NCBI GenBank assembly: GCA_927443375.1
Contig: CAKMKL010000147.1
Coordinates: 1 to 34,362, forward strand
Source of the DNA: an uncultured Paenibacillus sp.
GTDB taxonomy: Bacteria > Bacillota > Bacilli > Paenibacillales > Paenibacillaceae
Length of the DNA stretch: 34,362 nt
Direction of reading: 5' to 3'
Shown: positions 24,056 to 32,599 of the stretch, piece after piece
Layout of the letters: each line of letters begins with the position of its first letter
Position numbering within the stretch: position 1 is the stretch's first letter
Notes under the pieces: generated by a model
Database searches by the model: none
What the model saw: only the letters and a program-made list of their open reading frames with translations
Told to the model about the DNA's origin: nothing
Position numbers and translations under genes: made by a program

Positions 24056-25501
24056 TTACTGTTTTTCGACAGGAAGTCTTAGCGTAAAGGTCGTGCCTTC
24101 GCCAAGTTTACTGGTGGCAAAAATCTGCCCGTGATGCGACTCGACGATATTTTTAACAATCGCCAGCCCCAGCCCGGTGCCTCCGGATTCTCCGCGTACA
24201 CGCGCCTTGTCGGCTTTGTAGAAGCGTTCGAAGATAAAGGGCAGATCCTCCGGATGAATTCCTGCGCCCTCATCTCGGATCGCAATCTCAAGATAGCGGC
24301 GCCCTTCAATTACCGCAGAGCCGGTGATGATCGAGATATGTTTATCCGCAGGGGTATGCCGGAAGGCGTTATCCAGCAGATTGGTCAAAACCTGTTCCAG
24401 CTTATCTACATCTGCCGATTTAAGCAGCAGAGCGCTTTCTGTCTTATGGAGCTCAAGAATGATGTCCCGCTCCTTAGCCCGCACGGAGAATTTGCGGTAG
24501 ATCCGCTCGAGCAGTTCGTCCATATCCACCTGTGTTTTATTCATATCTGTATGCCCTGCTTCCATCCGGGCAAGATCCAGCAGGTCTTTAACCAGCCGGC
24601 CCATCCGCAGCGATTCATCATGAATAACCTGCACAAGCTCACTGCTCTCTTCCGGCGAGGAGGCCATACCGTCCAGCAGTGCTTCGCTGTATCCCTGCAT
24701 CATCGAAAGCGGTGTGCGGATTTCATGCGAGACATTCGCTACAAAATCACGGAGCATTTTCTCAAGTCTTACTTCTTCCGTAACATCACGCAGCACAGCT
24801 ACAGCACCACGGAGATTCCCCTCCGAATACAGCGGAGCCATATGCACAGACCACACGCCTTGCCGGACATGCACATTGGAGCGCTGGTCTCCTCCCTGGC
24901 TCAGTGTACTGAAGAAGAGCGGCCGGAGCGGAACAGGGACTGCTCCTGCAGCTCCGCCATGCGGATCCTGCTCAGCATTGATCTCTTCCTCAAGGTCCGG
25001 CTCCAGATCCCCCCAGGCCTCCAGCAGCTTCTGTCCATGCGGATTCGTGAGTATGATCTGTCCTTCAATATCAAAAGTAACCACGGCGTCGGTCATGCTG
25101 CGCAGAACACTGGACAGATGCCCCTTCTCGTGATTGAGACTGCGGATATTCTCCTCCAGCTCTTCAGCCATGTGATTAAAGGAAGTGGCCAGCTGGCCGA
25201 TTTCGTCGCTGGTCCGAAGCGTCAGCCTCGTGCCGTATTCGCCGCGGCGGATATTGTTGGCCGCTTCAATCACCTGCTGCATGGGCTGGGTAATCTTCGT
25301 AAACAGGAACAACGCAAAAAACGTTGTCAATGAAAACCCGATCATACAGGTATACATAAATAAACGCTTGATCGCCCCGGAATTGGCGAAATTGCTATCG
25401 ATATAAGGCAGCAGGAACAGCCCCAGCGTAATGAGCACGACGGCAACAAGGCAGATGATCGTTACCCACAGCTTGCCGACAAGGCTTCTCCAGAAGTTCA
25501 C
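24056..25501 (-). CDS. resE: Sensor histidine kinase ResE
   Basis: Membrane histidine kinase that phosphorylates ResD in response to low oxygen or redox state in B. subtilis. Two transmembrane helices (residues about 10-32 and 48-68) flank a short loop, unlike the larger extracellular domain of B. subtilis ResE. HAMP follows (KITQPMQQVIEAANNIRRGEYG), then PAS (LRSMTDAVVTFDIEGQIILTN), H-box NVSHEIRTPL, N-box LTNLLDNAFRHT, and G boxes DEGAGI and GGTGLGLAI. 481 aa, shorter than B. subtilis ResE (about 590). The GTG start directly abuts the resD stop. The small external loop suggests sensing by the membrane or PAS part. Confidence 0.93.
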   Translation of the reverse strand: MNFWRSLVGKLWVTIICLVAVVLITLGLFLLPYIDSNFANSGAIKRLFMYTCMIGFSLTTFFALFLFTKITQPMQQVIEAANNIRRGEYGTRLTLRTSDEIGQLATSFNHMAEELEENIRSLNHEKGHLSSVLRSMTDAVVTFDIEGQIILTNPHGQKLLEAWGDLEPDLEEEINAEQDPHGGAAGAVPVPLRPLFFSTLSQGGDQRSNVHVRQGVWSVHMAPLYSEGNLRGAVAVLRDVTEEVRLEKMLRDFVANVSHEIRTPLSMMQGYSEALLDGMASSPEESSELVQVIHDESLRMGRLVKDLLDLARMEAGHTDMNKTQVDMDELLERIYRKFSVRAKERDIILELHKTESALLLKSADVDKLEQVLTNLLDNAFRHTPADKHISIITGSAVIEGRRYLEIAIRDEGAGIHPEDLPFIFERFYKADKARVRGESGGTGLGLAIVKNIVESHHGQIFATSKLGEGTTFTLRLPVEKQ

Positions 25502-26218
25502 CTATTTAGGTACCTCAAGCTTGTAGCCTACTCCCCATACCGTGGTGATCATTGCTGCCGATTCCGGTGATACTTTATTCAGTTTCTCGCGAAGCCGTTT
25601 GACATGCGTGTCCACTGTACGTAAATCTCCGAAAAACTCATAATTCCAAACATCCTTAAGCAGTTCCTCACGGGAGAAAACTTTGTCCGGCGAGATTGCC
25701 AAATAATGAAGCAGCTCATATTCCTTCGGAGTCAGACTCACTTCCTGGCCGCCTGCCGTTACGCGGTGCGCATCATGTTCAATAATCAGATGAGGGAACA
25801 CAATATTGTTGCTGGAATTGCTTTCTTTCGATAAAAATGCTGTAGCCGAAGAGCGGCGCATAATCGCCTTGACCCGGTAAATCACTTCACGCGGACTGAA
25901 CGGCTTAACCACATAGTCATCTGCACCCATTTCAAAGCCCTGCACCCGGTTAATCTCTTCCCCCTTGGCAGTCAGCATCAGGACCGGAGTCGATTTGACG
26001 CCTCTGAGTCTCGTCAGCACTTCGATCCCGTCGATACCCGGCAGCATAACATCGAGCAGGATGAGGCCGTAATCATTTGCCGTTGCTTTGCGCAAAGCGA
26101 TTTCGCCATCTTCCGCCTCGTCAATTTCGTAGCCTTCTTTTTCAAGATACATTTTCAGCAGGCGGCGAATACGTTCTTCGTCATCCACCACCAGAATTCT
26201 ATTCAAATGCTCTGCCAT
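25502..26218 (-). CDS. resD: Response regulator ResD
   Basis: OmpR-type DNA-binding response regulator that activates respiration and cytochrome maturation genes. The receiver has the acidic pocket VVDDEE, the phosphoacceptor Asp in LLDVMLPG, and the Lys in VVKPFS. The winged-helix domain ends with VDTHVKRLREKL and VWGVGYKLE. I start at the ATG of MAEHLNRILVVDDE (238 aa), 9 nt after GAAGGGG; the track's extra seven residues are unlikely. It lies immediately upstream of resE and 85 bp downstream of resC, in the classic resABCDE order. Confidence 0.95.
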   Translation of the reverse strand: MAEHLNRILVVDDEERIRRLLKMYLEKEGYEIDEAEDGEIALRKATANDYGLILLDVMLPGIDGIEVLTRLRGVKSTPVLMLTAKGEEINRVQGFEMGADDYVVKPFSPREVIYRVKAIMRRSSATAFLSKESNSSNNIVFPHLIIEHDAHRVTAGGQEVSLTPKEYELLHYLAISPDKVFSREELLKDVWNYEFFGDLRTVDTHVKRLREKLNKVSPESAAMITTVWGVGYKLEVPK

Positions 26219-26303
26219 TAACAACAACCCCTTCATCAAATACAGTTGAACGTTACCCTAGTACGTACTAGATTTCTGTGCTGCAACTGCGAATATCGTA
26301 TAC

Positions 26304-27566
26304 TCAGTCTGTCCCCGCATAAGAATGAAGCCCAGCGATGACCAGATTTACACCTACAAGGGTAAACATTACAACCAAAAAACCCAATACGGCAAGCCAT
26401 GCGGATTTGCGTCCCTGCCACCCGCGGGCCAGCCGCAAATGGAGATATGCGCTGTAGAACAGCCAGGTAACAAGCGCCCAGACCTCCTTGGGGTCCCAGC
26501 CCCAAAACCGGCCCCAGGCAACCTGAGCCCAGATCATTGCAAAGATCAATGCCCCCAGCGTAAAAATCGGAAAGCCGATGGCAATCGCCCTGTACGTAAT
26601 TTCATCGAGATCATTCTCGTCAATTCCGTCCAGTACCGGATGAATAGCCTTGCCCAGCGGTTTGCGTACAGCAAGACGAAGAATTCCATATAAAATGAGA
26701 CCGGAAAGCAGCGACCATATTACGGTATTGAACTTTCGCCCGGCATTGACGCCATTCATCCATGAAGGTGCTTCGAACAGCGGCTCTTTTATCCCCAGAA
26801 ACGACTGGAAAACCTCTGTTTCGCTATGGTAAGGTGCCACAATCGGCGGCATTTTATAACTCACTTTCTCTATTGTACTATCTTCCTGCCCAGAGCTGTC
26901 AATCGTAACGTTGCTGCGGACAAAAACAGACTCGTATCCGGCACCGCGGAAGGCAAACACACTCCCGAGAAAACCAATTATAACAATGATTGAAAAGAGA
27001 GTAAATTCAACCAGCCTCTGCTGCTTGCGGTCACTCCGCTCCTTGCTCTCAAAATCAACAGTCCGCAGCAGGTACATGAGTCCGGCGGCAAAACCGACGG
27101 CGAAAAAGGATTCTCCGAGCGCTGCAAGCGTGACGTGGATATTCAGATAGATGGATTTCAATGATGGAATCAGCGGCTGAACCTCCTGCGGGAACACCGC
27201 CGCATACGCCATCACTATAATAGATATCGGTACTGCGAACACCCCGAGAATAATTTTGCGGTAAATGGCAAAGATCACAGTAAAGGCCACCATCACCATC
27301 ATCGATAAAAAGGTCATGAACTCATACATATTGCTGACGGGAATATGGCCCGAGCCCATCCAGCGGGTAATGAAATAAGCGAAATGACAGAGCAGCCCTA
27401 CGGACGAGGCGATAAAAGCGATTCTCCCCCAGCGGGCGGTATGCTCCTCGGGCTTTCTGCCGGACCACCGGCGGCCCATGATGGCGATCGTGAATAACAT
27501 AAATGCACCGCTGTATAAAAAGAATGCGGCAATAAAGACATCACTGCTGAAATCGAGCAGGCTCAT
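26304..27566 (-). CDS. resC: Cytochrome c biogenesis protein ResC (CcsA)
   Basis: Polytopic membrane protein that, with ResB, forms the System II haem-handling and cytochrome c synthetase complex. The WWD haem-binding motif is visible as WGRFWGWDPKEVWALVTW near residue 360, with conserved His residues in flanking helices. Several hydrophobic segments span the 420 aa. Its ATG overlaps the resB stop by 4 bp (ATGA) and has GGAGGAGG upstream. A non-conserved extracytoplasmic insertion of about 60 residues (SNVTIDSSGQ to NGVNAGRKF) precedes the WWD half. Function within the complex is well supported by context. Confidence 0.95.
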   Translation of the reverse strand: MSLLDFSSDVFIAAFFLYSGAFMLFTIAIMGRRWSGRKPEEHTARWGRIAFIASSVGLLCHFAYFITRWMGSGHIPVSNMYEFMTFLSMMVMVAFTVIFAIYRKIILGVFAVPISIIVMAYAAVFPQEVQPLIPSLKSIYLNIHVTLAALGESFFAVGFAAGLMYLLRTVDFESKERSDRKQQRLVEFTLFSIIVIIGFLGSVFAFRGAGYESVFVRSNVTIDSSGQEDSTIEKVSYKMPPIVAPYHSETEVFQSFLGIKEPLFEAPSWMNGVNAGRKFNTVIWSLLSGLILYGILRLAVRKPLGKAIHPVLDGIDENDLDEITYRAIAIGFPIFTLGALIFAMIWAQVAWGRFWGWDPKEVWALVTWLFYSAYLHLRLARGWQGRKSAWLAVLGFLVVMFTLVGVNLVIAGLHSYAGTD

Positions 27567-29251
27567 GCCAGACCTCCTCCGTTGTCCAATGATTTTTCAT
27601 CGACTATCACGTCTACCTTGTACAGTATAGATACGATCTCACGGCGGAAGCCGAACCAATTCTTGTTAGTGTGCCCTCCAAGGACAAGCTCACCGTTCTC
27701 AAGATTTAACCAAATGCGTCTATGCTGCCAGTAAAAGCCCAGCACGAGTCCTAGCATTACGATCCCTGCACCAACCCAGACAAACGGCATCGCCCGGTCT
27801 ACACGGATATTGAGATAAGTTGTGGATTCAGCAAAATCAACATCGCTCATGCCTTGCACCGCAAGCTCCAGAAAGCGTCCGCTGCCGCCCAGCTTGTCAT
27901 TGATAGCCTGCTGCTGGAACTGCTCTTTATCCACCTGTTTCGGAAAATAAAAATATTGCTGCCCCTCCGCCGGCAGATCCGGCCCCGTAATGAGGAAGAG
28001 GAATGCGGGCGCATTCGGATAAGGCGATTTGGAGACCGGCTGTCCCTCATCATTCAAGCCGAAGTCCATATACTTTTCTTTGAGCGAAAGGGTGTAAGGC
28101 CCGGACTGGAATGTGCGCTGCGGGTTCTTCATATCAAGCTTGAATTTGCCGTACCCTTCTCCGGTGGCGCTGTTAACGAGCTCCGGCTGCACGGAACGCA
28201 GCACAGGGGTCAGGTCGTAGTCAAACTGATACGCTTTCAAACCTTTGTAGCTAAGCGGCGAGTTCACCCGGATGTCATGGACGGCAACTTTTGAAAGCTT
28301 AGGCTCTTTGGATGGGTCGGTACAGTCTGCAGTACATTCATAGAGCACGGCCTTGGTCTCATACAGCTTGGGCAGAACCTTTTTGCCGCGGAACTCTTCA
28401 GGCATTTCTTCATCCGTATAGAATTCTACAGTGAACTTCTCGTTTTTCAGATAATACGTTGTATCCGGAATCTTCGTGACCTCACCCTGCGGAAAGGCAA
28501 GATGCTGGTCCATGTTGAGTCCCGGCAATCCTCTCGCCAGTACAGCGAGCAAAAATATAATCAGACCGATATGTATGACATACGGTCCCCAGCGGCTAAA
28601 GCGGTGTTTCTCGGCCAGCAGTGCGCCTCCGTCCGTCTTGACGCGGTAGCCCTTTTTCTTCAGCGGCTCACTTAGCCGGGCCACCCAGACTTCCGGTTCC
28701 TCCTCCACTTTCGTTACCAGCACAACCTTCTGGCGGGTCAGAAACTGGCGGTGCTTGCGGATCTTCTGCCGGGTCAGCGCCTTATACAGCGGAAGGACAC
28801 GGTCCAGACTGCAGATGACCAGTGAAGCGCCAATCATCACAAGCAGTGTTACAAACCACCAGGATTCATAGGTGTGCGAAAGGCCGAGTCTATAATAAAT
28901 ATTCCCGGCTGTTCCGTACGTTTCTTCGTAATAGGTTGAGGCATCAATATTAAGAAAGGTACTCTCCTGTGGGAAAATCGTGCCCAGCATGGAACCCAGC
29001 AGAGTTAGCACAATCAGGTAAATCGCTATTTTGACAGAGGAGAAAAAGTTCCAGATTAGGTCGATTATCCCCGGGTTCACACGCTGTGAACGACGGGCGA
29101 CACCGTCATAGCGCATTTCAAGATTATCTGCAGACTCTCGGTCCTTCTCATCCAGCGGTTTGCCGCAGGCTTCACAGAGTACGGTACCTGCCGGATTCTG
29201 ATGGCCGCATTCACATTTGGTATTGCTAATCAGCGGTTCCCGCCCGTTCAT
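27563..29251 (-). CDS. resB: Cytochrome c biogenesis protein ResB (Ccs1), with N-terminal zinc ribbon
   Basis: Ccs1-type membrane subunit of the System II cytochrome c synthetase. Transmembrane helices lie near residues 70-90, 130-150 and 225-245, with a large extracytoplasmic domain before a last helix near 505-525, the standard ResB layout. An extra N-terminal module, CECGHQNPAGTVLCEACGKPL, has two Cys pairs typical of a zinc ribbon and sits on the cytoplasmic side; it is not part of B. subtilis ResB as I know it. 562 aa. The start overlaps the resA stop (ATGA), so it is coupled to resA. Confidence 0.94.
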   Translation of the reverse strand: MNGREPLISNTKCECGHQNPAGTVLCEACGKPLDEKDRESADNLEMRYDGVARRSQRVNPGIIDLIWNFFSSVKIAIYLIVLTLLGSMLGTIFPQESTFLNIDASTYYEETYGTAGNIYYRLGLSHTYESWWFVTLLVMIGASLVICSLDRVLPLYKALTRQKIRKHRQFLTRQKVVLVTKVEEEPEVWVARLSEPLKKKGYRVKTDGGALLAEKHRFSRWGPYVIHIGLIIFLLAVLARGLPGLNMDQHLAFPQGEVTKIPDTTYYLKNEKFTVEFYTDEEMPEEFRGKKVLPKLYETKAVLYECTADCTDPSKEPKLSKVAVHDIRVNSPLSYKGLKAYQFDYDLTPVLRSVQPELVNSATGEGYGKFKLDMKNPQRTFQSGPYTLSLKEKYMDFGLNDEGQPVSKSPYPNAPAFLFLITGPDLPAEGQQYFYFPKQVDKEQFQQQAINDKLGGSGRFLELAVQGMSDVDFAESTTYLNIRVDRAMPFVWVGAGIVMLGLVLGFYWQHRRIWLNLENGELVLGGHTNKNWFGFRREIVSILYKVDVIVDEKSLDNGGGLA

Positions 29252-29772
29252 GGGTTCACCAGCTTCCCGATTTGCCCGTCAAGCGAATCCAGATCGAGCT
29301 GTCCGATATGAATGCTGTCCACTTTGCCCTTAGTATTAATGAAAAAAGTAGTAGGCAAAGGAGAAACGCCATAACTGCGGACAGCGCTGCGCCCGGAGTC
29401 CATGACTACCGGGAAATCGATGTCAACCAGCTTGATGAAATTCTCCACCGTCATCTGGTCTTCTCCGACGTTCACTCCAATGACTACAACTCCTTGATCC
29501 TTCCACTTCTCCCACTGTGCCTGCAGAGCAGGCATTTCCTTCACGCAAGGTCCGCACCAGGAACCCCAGAAATTAAGCACCACCGACTTGCCCTTATACT
29601 CATCAAGCGTATGGGTCAAACCGTCGAGGCCAAGCAGCTCAAAGGATGGCGCTTTACTACCTTCCCTGGGCTTTCCGTCTCCCCCGAACACCGAGGAACC
29701 GATTGCATAACCTCCAAGCAAAAGTATTACTGAAAGAATTACGATTTGAATCGGCTTTCTCGCTTTGCCCAC
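29248..29772 (-). CDS. resA: Thiol-disulfide oxidoreductase ResA
   Basis: Membrane-tethered thioredoxin-fold protein that reduces the haem-binding CxxCH cysteines of apocytochrome c outside the cell membrane. One N-terminal anchor (IQIVILSVILLLGGYAIG), then the active site FWGSWCGPCVKEMP near residue 75 and the cis-Pro loop SPLPTTF. 174 aa, typical. A GTG start follows AAGGGGG by 8 nt. It is first in resABC, and its upstream region holds a promoter with a weak -35 flanked by two TGTGAAC boxes, fitting activator control. Confidence 0.95.
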   Translation of the reverse strand: MGKARKPIQIVILSVILLLGGYAIGSSVFGGDGKPREGSKAPSFELLGLDGLTHTLDEYKGKSVVLNFWGSWCGPCVKEMPALQAQWEKWKDQGVVVIGVNVGEDQMTVENFIKLVDIDFPVVMDSGRSAVRSYGVSPLPTTFFINTKGKVDSIHIGQLDLDSLDGQIGKLVNP

Positions 29773-29818
29773 ACGCGAAGCCCCCTTCTGTGACGCAACT
29801 CATACTTTAGTTGTCAGG

Positions 29819-29881
29819 TGTGAACATCCTATGAACATTATACCGAATATTGTCACAGTTTTAGGAGAGGGAATTGTGAAC
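29819..29881 (-). promoter_or_regulatory. Predicted resA promoter with paired TGTGAAC boxes
   Basis: Minus-strand TATAAT at 29842-29837 with a poor -35 (CCTAAA). GTTCACA occurs at 29881-29875, near -45, and again at 29825-29819, just after the predicted start. These resemble the TTGTGAA-type half-sites of ResD (and of Rex), suggesting autoregulation; identity of the binder is inferred. Confidence 0.5.
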
Positions 29882-29882
29882 T

Positions 29883-30641
29883 TTATGTGTCTTTGCGTGT
29901 CGTATTTGCTTTTAGCGCACCAGCCTTAGCAATTTGCTGCAGATGGTTAATTTCATCCTTGGTCAGATGGCGGTAAGAGCCGCGCTTTAGATTCTGCAGC
30001 AAAATGTCCCCGAAGGAAATCCGTTTCAGCCGGATCACGGGGTGGGCAATCGCTTCAAACATACAGCGCACCTGACGGTTGCGTCCTTCATGAATCGTAA
30101 TGCTGATGACGGTTTCCTTATTCACTTCATCCACATCTTTGTATTCTACTTCCGCGGGAGCGGTCATACCGTCCTCCAGCTTGATGCCCGCCTTAAGCTT
30201 GTCCAGGGCTGTTCCGTGCGGTATACCCTTGACCGTGGCCAGATACGTCTTCGGCACGTGATGCTTCGGATGGGTAAGGAGGTTAGCAAACTCTCCGTCA
30301 TTCGTCAGCAGCAGCAGCCCTTCCGTGTCATAATCCAAACGGCCTACAGGATATACGCGCTCATTGATGCCCTTCAGATAATCTGTTACTACCTTGCGGC
30401 CCTTGTCATCGGATGCGCTTGTGATCACGCCTTTGGGCTTGTTGAACATGATGTAGATTTTATTCTCGCCCCGGATCAGCTTACCGGCCACTTTAATAAT
30501 ATCTTGTTCGGGGTCCACCTTCGTGCCAAGCGTAGTTACGAGTTCCCCGTTGACTTCCACTTTACCGGCCAAAATCATTTCTTCACATTTGCGTCTGGAC
30601 GCAACACCTGCTTGCGCCAAAATTTTCTGTAATCTTTCCAT
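29883..30641 (-). CDS. rluB: 23S rRNA pseudouridine synthase RluB
   Basis: RsuA/RluB-family pseudouridine synthase modifying 23S rRNA. N-terminal S4 RNA-binding domain (MERLQKILAQAGVASRRKCEEMI), then the catalytic core with GRLDYDTEGLLLLTNDGE, whose Asp is the nucleophile, and the family segments NKPKGVITS and HEGRNRQVRCMFEA. 252 aa. GAGGTGA precedes the ATG. It sits just upstream of resA, as in B. subtilis, where dacB-spmA-spmB come before it; those three are not in this window at that position. Confidence 0.94.
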   Translation of the reverse strand: MERLQKILAQAGVASRRKCEEMILAGKVEVNGELVTTLGTKVDPEQDIIKVAGKLIRGENKIYIMFNKPKGVITSASDDKGRKVVTDYLKGINERVYPVGRLDYDTEGLLLLTNDGEFANLLTHPKHHVPKTYLATVKGIPHGTALDKLKAGIKLEDGMTAPAEVEYKDVDEVNKETVISITIHEGRNRQVRCMFEAIAHPVIRLKRISFGDILLQNLKRGSYRHLTKDEINHLQQIAKAGALKANTTRKDT

Positions 30642-30661
30642 TTTCGACTACTCACCTCAGG

Positions 30662-31006
30662 TTAATGATAACCATCAGCGGGATAAATCACAAGTTCATT
30701 CCATGGAAAAAATACTCCCGGGCACGAATTACTATGCGGTTCGATGAGCATAGGGGATATTTCATAACGTGCAGCCAGCTCCAAAATGAGCTTGCCTGCA
30801 GCAAACAGCTGTTCTTTGCGGCCAGTCAGCTGCGAACCTTCCTCTTGCTCCCCGTAGTTCCCCTCCAGACAGACATGGATATGATCCGGGTCTGTTAACA
30901 GGGGACCGGCATAGATTTCCCCATCCTTGGCTACCCAAAAGTCAAATCCTTTCCCATTAATAGACGGACAGCGGGAATGATGCAGTATGAACCCTTTATA
31001 TTCCAT
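30662..31006 (-). CDS. Compact N-acetylmuramoyl-L-alanine-amidase-like protein
   Basis: 114-aa protein resembling a minimal Amidase_2/PGRP fold. FILHHSRCPS supplies the first zinc His, HIHVCLEGNYG matches the central strand of the family, and PHSNSCPG carries the second His and the Cys ligand before the usual PG. No signal peptide is seen, so it would be cytoplasmic unless exported another way; it may act in recycling or be released at lysis or sporulation. GGAGGGAGG precedes the ATG. It ends 20 bp before rluB on the same strand, so it is probably cotranscribed. The zinc-site reading is mine; activity is unproven. Confidence 0.72.
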   Translation of the reverse strand: MEYKGFILHHSRCPSINGKGFDFWVAKDGEIYAGPLLTDPDHIHVCLEGNYGEQEEGSQLTGRKEQLFAAGKLILELAARYEISPMLIEPHSNSCPGVFFPWNELVIYPADGYH

Positions 31007-31146
31007 CGCATGGGCCTCCCTCCGTGTTGCTGCAATAGCATATGATTAGGGAGGGGGCGGGGTGACGGGTGGATTTGTGTTAAAAAATGCGGGATGGTGG
31101 ATGGGCTGCTTCGTAACTGCGGGAAGTTTTGGACTTCCGGCCGCTG

Positions 31147-31202
31147 TTGTCTGCAGATTTCTTGAATTAATACCGCGGTTCGCGGTGGAAATCCGCAGAC
31201 AA
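31147..31202. repeat. Long intergenic hairpin repeat
   Basis: Fourteen of fifteen positions pair (TTGTCTGCAGATTTC with GGAAATCCGCAGACAA), and the loop contains CCGCGGTTCGCGG. The following GGCGGACGCTCACGCTCCTCC looks to me like a dispersed Paenibacillus intergenic element; copy number cannot be checked here. Confidence 0.75.
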
Positions 31203-31284
31203 AGGCGGACGCTCACGCTCCTCCAGTTCCAAAATTCCCTCCGTTACTTCGCCCATCCGCTGCGCTTATAAGGCAAAAGCAAAA

Positions 31285-31307
31285 CCTCACCCCGCGAAGG
31301 GGTGAGG
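31285..31307 (-). terminator. GC-rich hairpin, possible terminator
   Basis: CCTCACCCC-GCGAA-GGGGTGAGG perfect 9-bp stem, followed on the minus strand by GTTTTGCTTTTG. It lies about 310 bp downstream of the 163-aa membrane protein gene and could end that transcript. Confidence 0.5.
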
Positions 31308-31353
31308 GCAGAATGGGGCAAGCGGCTTGGCAGCGCTTGCCGGTGCATGTACC

Positions 31354-31540
31354 AAGTGGAAAAACTCCAACTAATTCACATTTATCTTGCTCAAAAAGGT
31401 GATTAGTTGGAAAAAGTCCGCTTAGTTCCACATAAAACCAGCATTTGCAAAGAAACAGAAGGAATTAGTTGGACATTCTCCCACTAAATCCAGCATCTGA
31501 TCAAGCACGGATAATGAAAGCGGATGAATTCCAACTAAAC
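31354..31540. repeat. Three-and-a-half copies of a 29-bp palindromic repeat
   Basis: Units at 31354-31376 (partial), 31402-31430 and 31464-31492, with a half unit near 31531. The consensus ATTAGTTGGA..NNN..CTTAGTTCCA has dyad symmetry. Spacing is irregular (about 25-35 bp gaps), spacers are not unique sequences of fixed length, and the repeats diverge, so this is not CRISPR. Together with the two hairpins before it, it fills the 31007-31617 gap, where no gene is supported. Confidence 0.75.
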
Positions 31541-31617
31541 GGTAGCACCAATCGACAGGTTAATCTGCAGTACAAATCTTCAACACAATACAAGACCGAC
31601 CGCACAAAAAAGCGAAA

Positions 31618-32109
31618 TTACCAGAATTCATTCTCCGGTTCTTCCAGGCTATTAAAATGGTCAGCCAGCATAGCGAGCGCAAACACGGCAAAGTTAATAA
31701 AAAGACTGAATAATAACCCCCAGCCAATCCCGCTGTCCTGTAAAGTATCTCCCGTCACCGCTGCTGCAAATTTGTTGAACAGAAACAGATCAAACAGGTA
31801 CAGGAGAAAAATAACACCACTGAAAATAAGCCTGCGCGCAAAGAAACCAAGTGCCGCCGAAAAAGCGACGCCTCCGCAGAAAACATTCAGGAAGATCACT
31901 TCACTCCGGCCGAGAAATTTACCCGTGAATGTTAATAGCAGGTAATTCAGAGCAGTTAGCAGGGCCCATGCTCCAATTAGATAGCCGGCCTGTTGTATTA
32001 GCCATTTTTTGCCGCTTCCCCATTCTTCTTGTATAACATCTGCCGCATAATTACATAGATAATTTAAGACCCCTGCATAACAGGCCAGTAAGATAAGAAC
32101 CAACTGCAT
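31618..32109 (-). CDS. Hypothetical multi-pass membrane protein
   Basis: 163-aa protein with four or five hydrophobic helices (LVLILLACYAGVLNYLCNY, AGYLIGAWALLTALNYLLL, VIFLNVFCGGVAFSAALGFF, GVIFLLYLFDLFLF, LLFSLFINFAVFALAML) and an acidic C-terminal tail. No family is recognised. GAGGGG lies about 9 nt before the ATG. It is flanked downstream by the repeat-rich region and upstream by the HPr terminator, so it is a single-gene unit. Confidence 0.8.
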   Translation of the reverse strand: MQLVLILLACYAGVLNYLCNYAADVIQEEWGSGKKWLIQQAGYLIGAWALLTALNYLLLTFTGKFLGRSEVIFLNVFCGGVAFSAALGFFARRLIFSGVIFLLYLFDLFLFNKFAAAVTGDTLQDSGIGWGLLFSLFINFAVFALAMLADHFNSLEEPENEFW

Positions 32110-32213
32110 GCTTATATCCCCTCATCGTAAAGTACTCTGGAACGGGCAATTCAATGATGACTGAATCCCCATGAACATAACACATTCCCGAAAATCGAGG
32201 TATAAAGCAGTTC

Positions 32214-32265
32214 ACAATAAAACTGGTGTTCAAAATACCTGCAGCAGCAGGTACCCGAACACCAG
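32214..32265 (-). terminator. Terminator after the HPr gene
   Basis: Two-part stem: outer CTGGTGTTC/GAACACCAG, inner TACCTGC/GCAGGTA, followed on the minus strand by TTTTATTG. Confidence 0.9.
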
Positions 32266-32290
32266 CAAATATGCGGCGGTGAAGCCGGCC

Positions 32291-32566
32291 TTACTCCTGA
32301 ACCTCTCCCAGTCCTTCTTTAACCATTACGTCCTGAAGAGCGCTGAGCGCCTCGGCCGCCTGACCCCCTTCGGTGATCAGAATCAGGGTATCGCCGGGCT
32401 CCAGTCCGAGCGATAATACGCCAAGAATCGATTTCAAGGTAACCTTCTTGCCGTTGCCTTCGGCGAAAACCTCGGTATCTTTGAATTTTGTAGCTGTATT
32501 GACCAGCGCTGTTGCCGGGCGGGCATGAATCCCGTCTTCGTCAATAATTTTGAAAATCTTTTGCAT
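32291..32566 (-). CDS. HPr-family phosphocarrier protein
   Basis: Phosphocarrier of the sugar phosphotransferase system: accepts phosphate from enzyme I on His15 (GIHARPAT) and passes it to EIIA domains. The regulatory Ser46 region is VTLKSILGVLSLGL, so HPr kinase control is possible. 91 aa from the ATG of MQKIFKIID; the track's GTG five codons earlier is less likely. It lies 33 bp (from its ATG) downstream of the PTS EIIA-encoding fragment, so the two form one transcript. Being coupled to a sugar-specific EII rather than to ptsI, it may be a second HPr of the genome. Confidence 0.92.
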   Translation of the reverse strand: MQKIFKIIDEDGIHARPATALVNTATKFKDTEVFAEGNGKKVTLKSILGVLSLGLEPGDTLILITEGGQAAEALSALQDVMVKEGLGEVQE

Positions 32567-32599
32567 AACAGGCACTCTCACTTTCTTCTATAAAATAGT

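Noticed and set aside
31354-31540. Possible CRISPR array
   Set aside because: Only three and a half divergent palindromic units with irregular spacing, and no cas genes in the window.
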